From Tragulus kanchil (lineage: Eukaryota > Chordata > Mammalia > Artiodactyla > Tragulidae), in contig JAIOJX010000005.1 in NCBI GenBank assembly GCA_022376925.1, forward strand, positions 159,603,501 to 159,667,500: a stretch of DNA of 64,000 nucleotides, read 5' to 3'. Positions 55,126 through 64,000 of this stretch are shown here, piece after piece (position 1 is the first letter of the stretch; each line of letters opens with the position of its first letter). A program made the translations under genes and the position numbers. The notes under the pieces are model-generated. The model was given only the letters and a program-made list of their open reading frames with translations. It was not told the DNA's origin and did not search any database.

Positions 55126-57064
55126 TTTTATTTTTTTTAATGCAAGTGAATATCATTAATCCCAGTGCAAACAGAAGGTTTCAAATATTCTGTCAAGTCT
55201 GTTTCCTACTTTGGGGTTTGAAAATATGGTCCCTCACAGCTTAGAGTTAGAGGCAGCCTGTGGAACTCGCAGGGGGGTTATGGGATGGGGGGGGTGGGGG
55301 GAAGGGAAGGAACAAAGCTGCTGGTCTCCTGGAAGAGCCACACCAGCCTTGCCTTGCCTTCCAGGAAACTTGTTTTTAAATCTTTTTCTCCCCCTTGACT
55401 TCCAGGAAACTTGTAAAACCACTGCATTCTCTTTCCCCTAATCCCATTCATTTCACAAACACTCTGTACTTTTGAGCTAAGTGCTACAGGTATGTGGGGG
55501 GTTAGGCTAGGGGTAGGGATATGTAGAACAGATGCACTGAAAGAGAAGTCCTTCCTTCAGATGTTTACAGCTTTATAAGAATAAACTCCTCACACATTTG
55601 TCTGTGATTTGAGTCTGGTCAGTCTTCTGTTTTCCGGTGATTTTCTTGGGCAGAAGGGGTGTACCATATGGGGGCACTACGTCTCTAGCCCCTAAAAGAT
55701 AGCTCCCTTGCTGTGGACTCAAAAATATAAACTATGAACTGCTCTTGGGTACAAATTACTTCCATGTGAGCTTGCTGAGCATGATCCACTTATCTCTAGG
55801 GCTGATCGTTAGTTAAATCCTGCCCAAGTAGCTGAAAGGCTGTTTGTTTTTAGGACAAACAGGAGAAAGGAGCCCTGCTGAACGGGCTAGGGTAGAACCC
55901 TAAGCCAACGCTCTAATGTGTTTGGGGAATCCTTAAGCTGGCACAGTCTGACAGCTCTTTTCCTCCTTCCCACCAAAGCCACATCCGAGGAAACGCACAG
56001 ACCCCACTGCCACTGCTTAGGTGTGGAGGGCACCCCGAGTTCCCAGTGCAGGAGGTCTGGATTCAGTCCCTGGTCAGGGAACTAGATCCCACAGGCTGCA
56101 GTTAAGAGTTCAAATGCCGTAACTAAGACCTGGTACAGTCAAATAAATAAATAGCTTTTTTATTTTTTTTAATGCAAGTGAATATCATTAATCCCAGTGC
56201 AAACAGAAGGTTTCAAATATTCTGTCAAGTCTGTTTCCTACTTTGGGGTTTGAAAATATGGTCCCTCACAGCTTAGAGTTAGAGGCAGCCTGTGGAACTC
56301 GCAGTGAGGTTATGGGATGGGGGTGGTGGGGGGAAGGGAAGGAACAAAGCTGCTGGTCTCCTGGAAGAGCCACACCAGCCTTGCCTTGCCTTCCAGGAAA
56401 CTTGTTTTTAAATCTTTTTCTCCCCCTTGACTTCCAGGAAACTTGTAAAACCACTGCATTCTCTTTCCCCTAATCCCATTCATTTCACAAACACTCTGTA
56501 CTTTTGAGCTAAGTGCTACAGGTATGTGGGGGGTTAGGCTAGGGGTAGGGATATGTAGAACAGATGCACTGAAAGAGAAGTCCTTCCTTCAGATGTTTAC
56601 AGCTTTATAAGAATAAACTCCTCACACATTTGTCTGTGATTTGAGTCTGGTCAGTCTTCTGTTTTCCGGTGATTTTCTTGGGCAGAAGGGGTGTACCATA
56701 TGGGGGCACTACGTCTCTAGCCCCTAAAAGATAGCTCCTTGCTGTGGACTCAAAAATATAAACTATGAACTGCTCTTGGGTACAAATTACTTCCATGTGA
56801 GCTTGCTGAGCATGATCCACTTATCTCTAGGGCTGATCGTTAGTTAAATCCTGCCCAAGTAGCTGAAAGGCTGTTTGTTTTTAAGACAAACAGGAGAAAG
56901 GAGCCCTGCTGAACGGGCTAGGGTAGAACCCTAAGCCAACGCTCTAATGTGTTTGGGGAATCCTTAAGCTGGCACAGTCTGACAGCTCTTTTCCTCCTTC
57001 CCACCAAAGCCACATCCGAGGAAACGCACAGACCCCACTGCCACTGCTTAGGTGTGGAGGGCAC
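55001..57064. repeat. Tandem duplication 11, unit 1.03 kb
   Basis: Copy A is 55001-56032 and copy B 56033-57064, offset 1032. The join shares CCGAG. Differences include a G-rich stretch (GCAGGGGGGTTATGGG versus GCAGTGAGGTTATGGG). It overlaps duplication 12. Confidence 0.95.
56033..56160 (+). mobile_element. CHR short SINE 3' part, duplicated copy
   Basis: Copy B of the element at 54971, beginning at the join. Confidence 0.85.
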
Positions 57065-57189
57065 GCCGAGGGGGCAAGGAGCTGGAGGTCAGCACGTCAT
57101 AACCCAGGGCTGCTTCACAGAAGAAAGGCTCGGGAACTCTTCATTTCGGTTTCCCTTTGCAGCTGTTTCAAAGCACCTGCAGTATCAGT

Positions 57190-57365
57190 GATTTCATGGA
57201 ATCCTCCCATGCTCTCATGCGGGAGGTGGGGCAGGCTTTATTATCACTGCTCTGCAGCTGAAGAGACCAAGGCTCCAAGAGGCCACAGGACTCAGCCCAG
57301 GTCACACGGCTAACAGGCAGCTGAGCTGAGCCTCGAGCCCAGGTCTCCTGACAGTGACTCGGACA
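57190..57365 (-). mobile_element. MIR SINE
   Basis: GGCAGGCTTTATTATCACTG, CTGAAGAGACCAAGGCTCC, CCCAGGTCACACGGCTAAC. Copy B is at 58264-58440. Confidence 0.8.
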
Positions 57366-57439
57366 CCCCTGTGCCAGGGAGTCTCCGCAGCTCCTCCCCC
57401 ACCCCCCGAGGGAGGGGTGGCCTTCTGTCCCAGGACAGG

Positions 57440-57620
57440 ACGATCTCTCTGAGCCCCAACTCTGCCCTCAGCAGCTGTACGACCTTGGGCAAGTGGTTTG
57501 AGGCTCTCCTGGCCTCTTTCTCTTTGTGCAGAATGTACAGAACAATAATACCAAGCCACTGGAGGACATGAGACACGAGAGCGAGAACAAAACACACTGC
57601 CTGGCAGAGTGCAAGCATCA
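57440..57620 (+). mobile_element. MIR SINE
   Basis: CCCAACTCTGCCCTCAGC, GTACGACCTTGGGCAAGTGG, CTCTTTCTCTTTGTGCAG and CTGCCTGGCAGAGTGC. It lies close to a MIR of opposite orientation. Copy B is at 58515-58695. Confidence 0.75.
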
Positions 57621-57631
57621 AGAAGTATTAG

Positions 57632-57903
57632 AGGACTTGCCTGGTGGCACAGTGCTAATGAATCCACCTGCCAGTGTAGGGGACGTGGGTTCAATTCCAC
57701 GTCCGGGAAGATCCCACACGCTGCGGAGCAGCCAAGTGCGTGCACCACAGCTACTGAACAGCATTCTAGGACCCTCGACCCGCAACTACTGAAGCCTGTG
57801 CGCCCTAGAACCTGTGCTCCGCAACAAGAGAAGCCACCCGAATGAGAAGCCTGCACACAGTAGCAAAGAGTAGCCCCTGCTCATGGGAACTAGAGAAAAC
57901 CCC
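57632..57903 (+). mobile_element. CHR long SINE
   Basis: GGACTTGCCTGGTGGCACAG, GGTTCAATTCCACGTCCGG, GGAGCAGCCAAGTGCG, CAACTACTGAAGCCTG, CAACAAGAGAAGCC and AACTAGAGAAAACC. Cut by the duplication join; copy B keeps the tail. Confidence 0.9.
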
Positions 57904-58263
57904 GGGCTGATCGTTAGTTAAATCCTGCCCAAGTAGCTGAAAGGCTGTTTGTTTTTAGGACAAACAGGAGAAAGGAGCCCTGCTGAACGGGCTAGGGTAG
58001 AACCCTAAGCCAACGCTCTAATGTGTTTGGGGAATCCTTAAGCTGGCACAGTCTGACAGCTCTTTTCCTCCTTCCCACCAAAGCCACATCCGAGGAAACG
58101 CACAGACCCCACTGCCACTGCTTAGGTGTGGAGGGCACGCCGAGGGGGCAAGGAGCTGGAGGTCAGAGCGTCATAACCCAGGGCTGCTTCACAGAAGAAA
58201 GGCTCGGGAACTCTTCATTTCGGTTTCCCTTTGCAGCTGTTTCAAAGCACCTGCAGTATCAGT

Positions 58264-58440
58264 GATTTCATGGAATCCTCCCATGCTCTCATGCGGGAGG
58301 TGGGGCAGGCTTTATTATCACTGCTCTGCAGCTGAAGAGACCAAGGCTCCAAGAGGCCACAGGACTCAGCCCAGGTCACACGGCTAACAGGCAGCTGAGC
58401 TGAGCCTCGAGCCCAGGTCTCCTGACAGTGACTCGGACAC
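58264..58440 (-). mobile_element. MIR SINE, duplicated copy
   Basis: Copy B of the MIR at 57190. Confidence 0.8.
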
Positions 58441-58514
58441 CCCTGTGCCAGGGAGTCTCCGCAGCTCCTCCCCCACCCCCCGAGGGAGGGGTGGCCTTCT
58501 GTCCCAGGACAGGA

Positions 58515-58695
58515 CGATCTCTCTGAGCCCCAACTCTGCCCTCAGCAGCTGTACGACCTTGGGCAAGTGGTTTGAGGCTCTCCTGGCCTCTTTCTCTTTG
58601 TGCAGAATGTACAGAACAATAATACCAAGCCACTGGAGGACATGAGACACGAGAGCGAGAACAAAACACACTGCCTGGCAGAGTGCAAGCATCAA
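58515..58695 (+). mobile_element. MIR SINE, duplicated copy
   Basis: Copy B of the MIR at 57440. Confidence 0.75.
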
Positions 58696-58705
58696 GAAGT
58701 ATTAG

Positions 58706-59045
58706 AGGACTTGCCTGGTGGCACAGTGCTAATGAATCCACCTGCCAGTGTAGGGGACGTGGGTTCAATTCCACGTCCGGGAAGATCCCACACGCTGCGG
58801 AGCAGCCAAGTGCGTGCACCACAGCTACTGAACAGCATTCTAGGACCCTCGACCCGCAACTACTGAAGCCTGTGCGCCCTAGAACCTGTGCTCCGCAACA
58901 AGAGAAGCCACCCGAGTGAGAAGCCTGCACACAGTAGCAAAGAGTAGCCCCTGCTCATGGGAACTAGAGAAAACCCCGGGAAAGCAATGATAATCCAGTG
59001 CAGGCACACACTCAAAAATTGTTTTAAAAATTAAAAAAAAAAAGA
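58706..59045 (+). mobile_element. CHR long SINE, complete copy
   Basis: Copy B of the element at 57632, here continuing to an A-rich tail near 59030. Confidence 0.9.
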
Positions 59046-60026
59046 GAGAGAGAAGTGTAATGCCCACCCCCCAAGTTTTTTTCCCTAGGGCACAACCTGA
59101 AGACTGCAAGAAGCCTTCCTGCTTCCCTCCTCCTTGCCTGCATTTGGTTATGCTCTTTTCCATCCACATAGCTCTTTTAACTTTTCAAAGTGCTTTCCCT
59201 ACCAGCACCCCTGGAGAGCCTCCCTACAACCCTAAAGACAAGAGAACCCAACATCTTACAGGTCATGGGGAACCACAGTAGGAGAAGCAGACGGACTGCC
59301 CTGAGGCGACGCCTGCCTCTGTTAGCGCTGGAGCTGGGACAGTCATCACTCCAGGTAGCTGGGAATCTTTAATCCTGTGGGTTTCCTCTTCTGTGCTTGG
59401 AAGTGGCTGGAGGGGACCTCACCGAATCTCTGTGAGCGCAGGATTATCCTTCAGAAGGGAAACAGTGGAGGGAAAATGGTTGGGAGTCTGGAACCCCCCA
59501 GGCCATTCAGCCTCCCCTGCACTTCAAGGACCTGGGCCTGAAGGTTGGAAAGGCAACCCAGGCCAAGGAGCAAATTCCAACTGATTCCCCGCAAGTGGGT
59601 GAGAGTTGAAAAGGTCAAAGGGCAGTGTTCCCGCCTGAGAGTCCAGCTCAGCTCTGCCACTGGATATCTGAGAATCTGACTATATCTGACTCGTTCAAGG
59701 TGCACGTCAATTTCCTCATCTATAACAGGAAGACTAGATTCATTACACTGGATTTATTATCCTAGATAATGTCTCCTCTGCCTTCCTGAGAATCTGAAAG
59801 GGACTTGTTTGAGGACAGCAGTGAACAATTTTTGAAAACTTTTTAAAATTATTATGGACGTTCTTAAAACAATTTCAATGTCAACAAAACAACATTGTGA
59901 ACCCGCAGGTATCTTTCACCCAGCTTAGATAGTCATCTTTCTTGTTGCCTTTCTACCCTCATGTGCTGTCCACTGGACGGTTGTTTTCTAGAGTTTTTTG
60001 TTTTAGGTGGAGCTTATGAACATGGA
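59046..60026. other. Anonymous sequence with one MIR
   Basis: 59605-59735 shows MIR blocks on the plus strand (GCTCTGCCACTGGATATC, CAATTTCCTCATCTATAAC). Nothing else is recognised. Confidence 0.5.
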
Positions 60027-60040
60027 TATGCAGACATCTT

Positions 60041-60373
60041 TTTTTTTTTTTAAAGATTTATTTATTTATTTATTTTGGGCGGGGGTCGGGTTGGGGAGGG
60101 AGGGGAGCAGTCGGGCCACTTCTGTTGGTCTTCCATTTCTCTATTTTTCATCCGTCTTTGTTCTTTGGCTCCTGTGGGCCTCCCATCGTGGTGGCGTCTG
60201 TTGTCGTAGAGCACCGGCTCTGGGCGCATGCGCCCCAGAGCTCCGGCTTGGTGATTGGACACATCAGTCCAGCCGCTCTGCGGCACATGGGATCTTCCCA
60301 GGCCAGGGATCGAACTGGCGCCCCTTGCACTGCAAGGCGGTGTCCTTATCCACTGGACCACCAGGGGAAGCCC
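60041..60373 (-). mobile_element. Young CHR SINE, complete, 333 bp
   Basis: Same structure as the copy at 53760, and clearly similar to it over the whole length. TSD TATGCAGACATCTT at 60027-60040 and 60374-60387, exact. An open frame of 231 codons crosses it by chance. Confidence 0.95.
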
Positions 60374-60387
60374 TATGCAGACATCTT

Positions 60388-61200
60388 AACGGTGTAACAT
60401 TGACCAATAGATCTGCCCAGGAGAGCTACATCTCTATCATGACCTTGAATGTTTCCATCTTCCTAGAATGTTTTCTCTTGTCCCTCCTGGGAAAACATCT
60501 CAGAAATGTAAATTTAGCACAAAGGGTCAGCATGCTCTCTTTTCAGGGCTGGCTTGGTCAGAGTCAGATCTGCTGTCTTAAGCTGTTATTCTGCTTCCTG
60601 CTTCTGTTCATTCTTGTCAGCCGTGGGTCCCTGGAGGTCATGGGCTTCTCCTGCATGCACTCCATGCCCAGTTCTCCTGTTACAAGGACTTTACTGCCCT
60701 AGCTACAAATGTTTAGAAGCTATCTTTTCCCTATATACTTATTTTTCTCTGAGATTTTTCTTGTGGTCTTTTCCATTTTCATTCCTCTGACTGTTTTCTC
60801 ATACTAGCTGATATGTCTCTCCTTTGGAACATTCTCACTTTTCTGGGTTCCGTCCATCTTCTCTGAGCTCACTGTCCTTTGGCCTTCTGGTCAAGTCCTG
60901 GACACTTGATACTGAGCCATAATTTCAGGGTCCAGCCTAAGGCACTTAGTCAACAGTGAGTAAGTGAATGAATGGGGAAAGGGCCAAATGGACTAGAAGC
61001 ACCTGAGTCTGGTAACTTTAACGGGTCCACTAAGAACCCCAACCTGTCAGCCTTGCCATTTCTGGATCACATCTATCGCTCTGCATTGAGCACAATGCTG
61101 TTTATCTGCCCCTTTGGAAATCCCAGCATTTGAAAGGAAGGAGGCTGATTTCCTGGCAAAATGTGACCCAAAGGACCATCTTCCTCCCACCCAACATCAT
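60388..61200. other. Anonymous sequence, left part of duplication 13
   Basis: No recognised repeat. A poly(A) run at 61202-61220 differs in length between the two copies. Confidence 0.5.
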
Positions 61201-62675
61201 TTAAAAAAAAAAAAAAAAAACAGAGCAGGCTGGGCTATCAGGGATACTTCCTGTTTTCCTCTCTTGAAAGCATCCTGAATAGATGAAACTGGGGGATCAA
61301 AGAGACCGTCAGCCTCTGGGGTTTGGGGTCTGGCCGGATGGCTTTTCATCCTCTGCTGTCTCCTACTGTGAGTGGCACAGGCAGTTTAAGGTCTTCTATT
61401 TCCTGGGAAGATTTAACTTCTTGGAGACAAGGGCCTTGTTAGTCATTCATTCATCAAGCATGACTGTCCTTACCAAATGTCAAGCTATGTTTGAAGATCT
61501 GGATATTCAAGGATGAATATGACACAGTCCCCTGGCTTCTCTCACCTAACAGCAAGGACCACAAGTGTTCTCCGGGGCTACAACAGGGTCAGCGGAAAAC
61601 ATCTCAGAAATGTAATTTAGCACAAAGGGTCAGCATGCTCTCTTTTCAGGGCTGGCTTGGTCAGAGTCAGATCTGCTGTCTTAAGCTGTTATTCTGCTTC
61701 CTGCTTCTGTTCATTCTTGTCAGCCGTGGGTCCCTGGAGGTCATGGGCTTCTCCTGCATGCACTCCATGCCCAGTTCTCCTGTTACAAGGACTTTACTGC
61801 CCTAGCTACAAATGTTTAGAAGCTATCTTTTCCCTATATACTTATTTTTCTCTGAGATTTTTCTTGTGGTCTTTTCCATTTTCATTCCTCTGACTGTTTT
61901 CTCATACTAGCTGATATGTCTCTCCTTTGGAACATTCTCACTTTTCTGGGTTCCGTCCATCTTCTCTGAGCTCACTGTCCTTTGGCCTTCTGGTCAAGTC
62001 CTGGACACTTGATACTGAGCCATAATTTCAGGGTCCAGCCTAAGGCACTTAGTCAACAGTGAGTAAGTGAATGAATGGGGAAAGGGCCAAATGGACTAGA
62101 AGCACCTGAGTCTGGTAACTTTAACGGGTCCACTAAGAACCCCAACCTGTCAGCCTTGCCATTTCTGGATCACATCTATCGCTCTGCATTGAGCACAATG
62201 CTGTTTATCTGCCCCTTTGGAAATCCCAGCATTTGAAAGGAAGGAGGCTGATTTCCTGGCAAAATGTGACCCAAAGGACCATCTTCCTCCCACCCAACAT
62301 CATTTAAAAAAAAAAAAAAAAAAAAAAACAGAGCAGGCTGGGCTATCAGGGATACTTCCTGTTTTCCTCTCTTGAAAGCATCCTGAATAGATGAAACTGG
62401 GGGATCAAAGAGACTGTCAGCCTCTGGGGTTTGGGGTCTGGCCGGATGGCTTTTCATCCTCTGCTGTCTCCTACTGTGAGTGGCACAGGCAGTTTAAGGT
62501 CTTCTATTTCCTGGGAAGATTTAACTTCTTGGAGACAAGGGCCTTGTTAGTCATTCATTCATCAAGCATGACTGTCCTTACCAAATGTCAAGCTATGTTT
62601 GAAGATCTGGATATTCAAGGATGAATATGACACAGTCCCCTGGCTTCTCTCACCTAACAGCAAGGACCACAAGTG
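60490..62675. repeat. Tandem duplication 13, unit 1.10 kb
   Basis: Copy A is 60490-61567 and copy B 61594-62675, offset 1103. Twenty-six bases between them (61568-61593) match neither flank. Differences: A run of 19 versus 24, AGACCGTCAG/AGACTGTCAG, TGTAAATTTAG/TGTAATTTAG. Confidence 0.95.
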
Positions 62676-62679
62676 CTAA

Positions 62680-62820
62680 CATGCTTAAGCACTTTCTCCA
62701 TGTTGGGCACTTACTGCATGCTTTTCATACAGAAACCCACAACATGTTATGGGTTATTATTATGACCATTTTACAGATAAGGAAAGCGAGGCTTATGGCA
62801 CAGGCAGAGAACCTGAAACC
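62680..62820 (-). mobile_element. MIR SINE
   Basis: CTAACATGCTTAAGCAC, TGTTGGGCACTTACTGC, CCATTTTACAGATAAGG and AAAGCGAGGCTTATGG. Confidence 0.75.
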
Positions 62821-63234
62821 TCTCTGAAATATGGTAGTTACTCATTCCCAGTAATTTCTGCCAATGTACATTACCTCTAGGCTTGGTCAAGTGACTTCTG
62901 ATGGCCAGGTTACCTTTAGTTCATTCCACTTTCTGTACCTGACTAGTACAGAGATAAGGTCAGCCTGGAGCCCCAGAAGCTTGGAAACGAGGCTGAGAAA
63001 CCAAGAGGCCACGTTTGACTCTGTTTAGGGGGCAAAGAACATGTCAGGCTCTTACCTGCTCCCCCTCTCCAATTTCTGGAACAGATCAGCTCCCCTAGGT
63101 TGGTTTGTTTGTTTGTTTGTTTTGGTGTGGGTGGTGGTGGTGTATTTTCTCCGAAGTTTTGAAAGAAACGCAAGATGATGTTGACAGGTAACAGTAGTGA
63201 CCAAGTGAACATATTCAGGGACATTATTCCAGGT
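62821..63234. other. Anonymous sequence
   Basis: Contains a (TTTG)n tract at 63100-63122; no gene. Confidence 0.5.
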
Positions 63235-63385
63235 TTTTTGCATCCTTGCAACAATAGATACTACTATTTAATGTATTTGTTTGTATTTTGTATTTCTGGG
63301 GAGGCTCAGAGTGATTAGTTCACACATCCCAAATCACACAGCTAGGCAAGAGCCAGGATTTGATCCTAGGTTAGACTGACTCCAA
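63235..63385 (-). mobile_element. MIR SINE
   Basis: GGGGAGGCTCAGAGTGATTAG, CCAAATCACACAGCTAGGC and GAGCCAGGATTTGATCC. Confidence 0.7.
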
Positions 63386-63404
63386 AACCTACACTTTCTT
63401 GGAG

Positions 63405-64000
63405 ATTCCTCACAAAACTAGGAATAGAGACACCATATGACCCAGCAGTCCTACTACTAGAGGCATATACCCTGAGGAAATCAAAATTGAAAGAGACACA
63501 TGCACCCCATTGTTCATTGCACCACTATTTACAGTAGTTAGAACATGGAAGCAACCTAGATGTCCATCGACAGAGGAATGGATAAAGAAGTTGTGATGCA
63601 TACATATGATGGAATATTGCTCACCATAAAAAGAAATGCATTTGAATCAGTTCTAATGAGGTGGATGAATCTAGAACCTATTATACAGAATGAGGTATGT
63701 CAGAGAAAGAAAGATAAATACAGTATACTGACACATGTGTATGGAATCTAGAAAGACGGTGCTGATAAATGAACGTGCAGAGCAGCAATGGAGAGGCGGA
63801 CATGGAGAACAGTCTTACGGACATTTGTGTGATGGAGGGGAACATGCTGTGGGACTAGGGGATTTCAAACAGGGGCTCTGTGGCAACCTGGAGGGATGGG
63901 TGGGAAAGGGGGTGAGGGGAGGTTTGGGAAGGGGGAGACATGTATACCCATGGCAAATTTGGGTCGATGTGTGGCAGTAAACAACAAAACCCTGTAAAAA
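63405..64000 (+). mobile_element. L1 3' end, runs off the window
   Basis: End of ORF2 and 3' UTR: TATGACCCAGCAGTCCTAC, AGCAACCTAGATGTCCATCG, GAATATTGCTCACC, GGTGGATGAATCTAGAACC. It ends GTAAACAACAAAACCCTG at the window edge. A G-rich tract at 63890-63940 lies 60-110 bases before that end. No intact ORF. Confidence 0.9.

Larger units (their letters stand above)
56830..58980. repeat. Tandem duplication 12, unit 1.07 kb
   Basis: Copy A is 56830-57903 and copy B 57904-58980, offset 1074. The join shares GGG. Its first 235 bases also lie in duplication 11, so that part occurs three times in the window. Confidence 0.95.

Noticed and set aside
57302..57856. Minus-strand frame of 184 codons present twice
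   Set aside because: It crosses a CHR long SINE and two MIRs. Its repetition comes from tandem duplication 12, not from selection.
60007..60702. Open frame of 231 codons, the longest in the window
   Set aside because: It runs through the antisense of a young SINE and its flanks; the downstream part is in a duplicated anonymous segment. No domain, no conserved start, no splice context.
1954..62675. Satellite array or CRISPR-like repeat
   Set aside because: Each duplicated unit is a different sequence, present twice, not one unit repeated many times; no short repeats with spacers.
1..64000. tRNA genes from heads with A- and B-box sequences
   Set aside because: All belong to SINEs; none folds as an intact cloverleaf with a proper acceptor end by eye.

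Overview
The window is non-coding DNA from a ruminant genome. Three repeat groups support this: tRNA-derived CHR-type SINEs (the group shared by cetaceans, hippos and ruminants), Bov-tA/Bov-A SINEs, and BovB (RTE) LINE pieces. L1 fragments, old mammalian MIR and L2 copies, MLT1, hAT-Charlie (MER20/MER5-like) elements and one ERV LTR are also present. I find no protein-coding exon, tRNA, rRNA or CRISPR. The reading frames over 60 codons are chance frames through SINEs, LINE remnants or duplicated anonymous sequence. One SINE subfamily (333-336 bp, GC-rich, intact target-site duplications) looks recently active. I do not recognise it from cattle or sheep, so a basal ruminant such as a chevrotain is possible; that is inference only.

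Terms used below. 'CHR short' is the SINE form ending soon after a block like GGGAACTAAGATCCC. 'CHR long' is the form with CAACTACTGAAGCCC and AACTAGAGA blocks. 'Young CHR' is the form with GGGCGCCGGTTCGATCC, GCGCATGCGC and AAAGATGGATGAAA blocks. TSD means target-site duplication.

The dominant structure is a set of 13 direct tandem duplications with a nearly constant unit of about 1.02-1.13 kb (one about 1.30 kb). They begin near 1954, 4472, 6684, 11812, 15975, 19911, 28299, 37706, 43303, 51277, 55001, 56830 and 60490. Copies are nearly identical inside, differing by occasional single bases or homopolymer lengths, but noisy at the central junction. In one pair the right copy carries a complete young SINE with TSD while the left copy has the empty site. 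Together this reads best as overlapping contig ends or two haplotypes placed end to end in the assembly. About 14 kb of the window is then redundant.

Layout: 1-15 kb is AT-rich, with an interrupted L1 3' end and many CHR SINEs. 15-23 kb holds MLT1, Bov-tA, a nested SINE/L1 and BovB tails. 23-37 kb is mostly anonymous single-copy sequence with scattered SINEs and MIRs. 37-45 kb holds a solo ERV LTR and G-rich sequence. 45.6-47.7 kb is a 5'-truncated BovB with a destroyed reverse transcriptase. 47.7-64 kb is SINE-rich and ends inside an L1 3' region. The most informative small-scale events are two tailless SINE-head insertions in the BovB element, two SINEs that used the same target site, a poly(A)-only insertion with a TSD, and two independent L1 insertions truncated at the same point of the L1 3' UTR.
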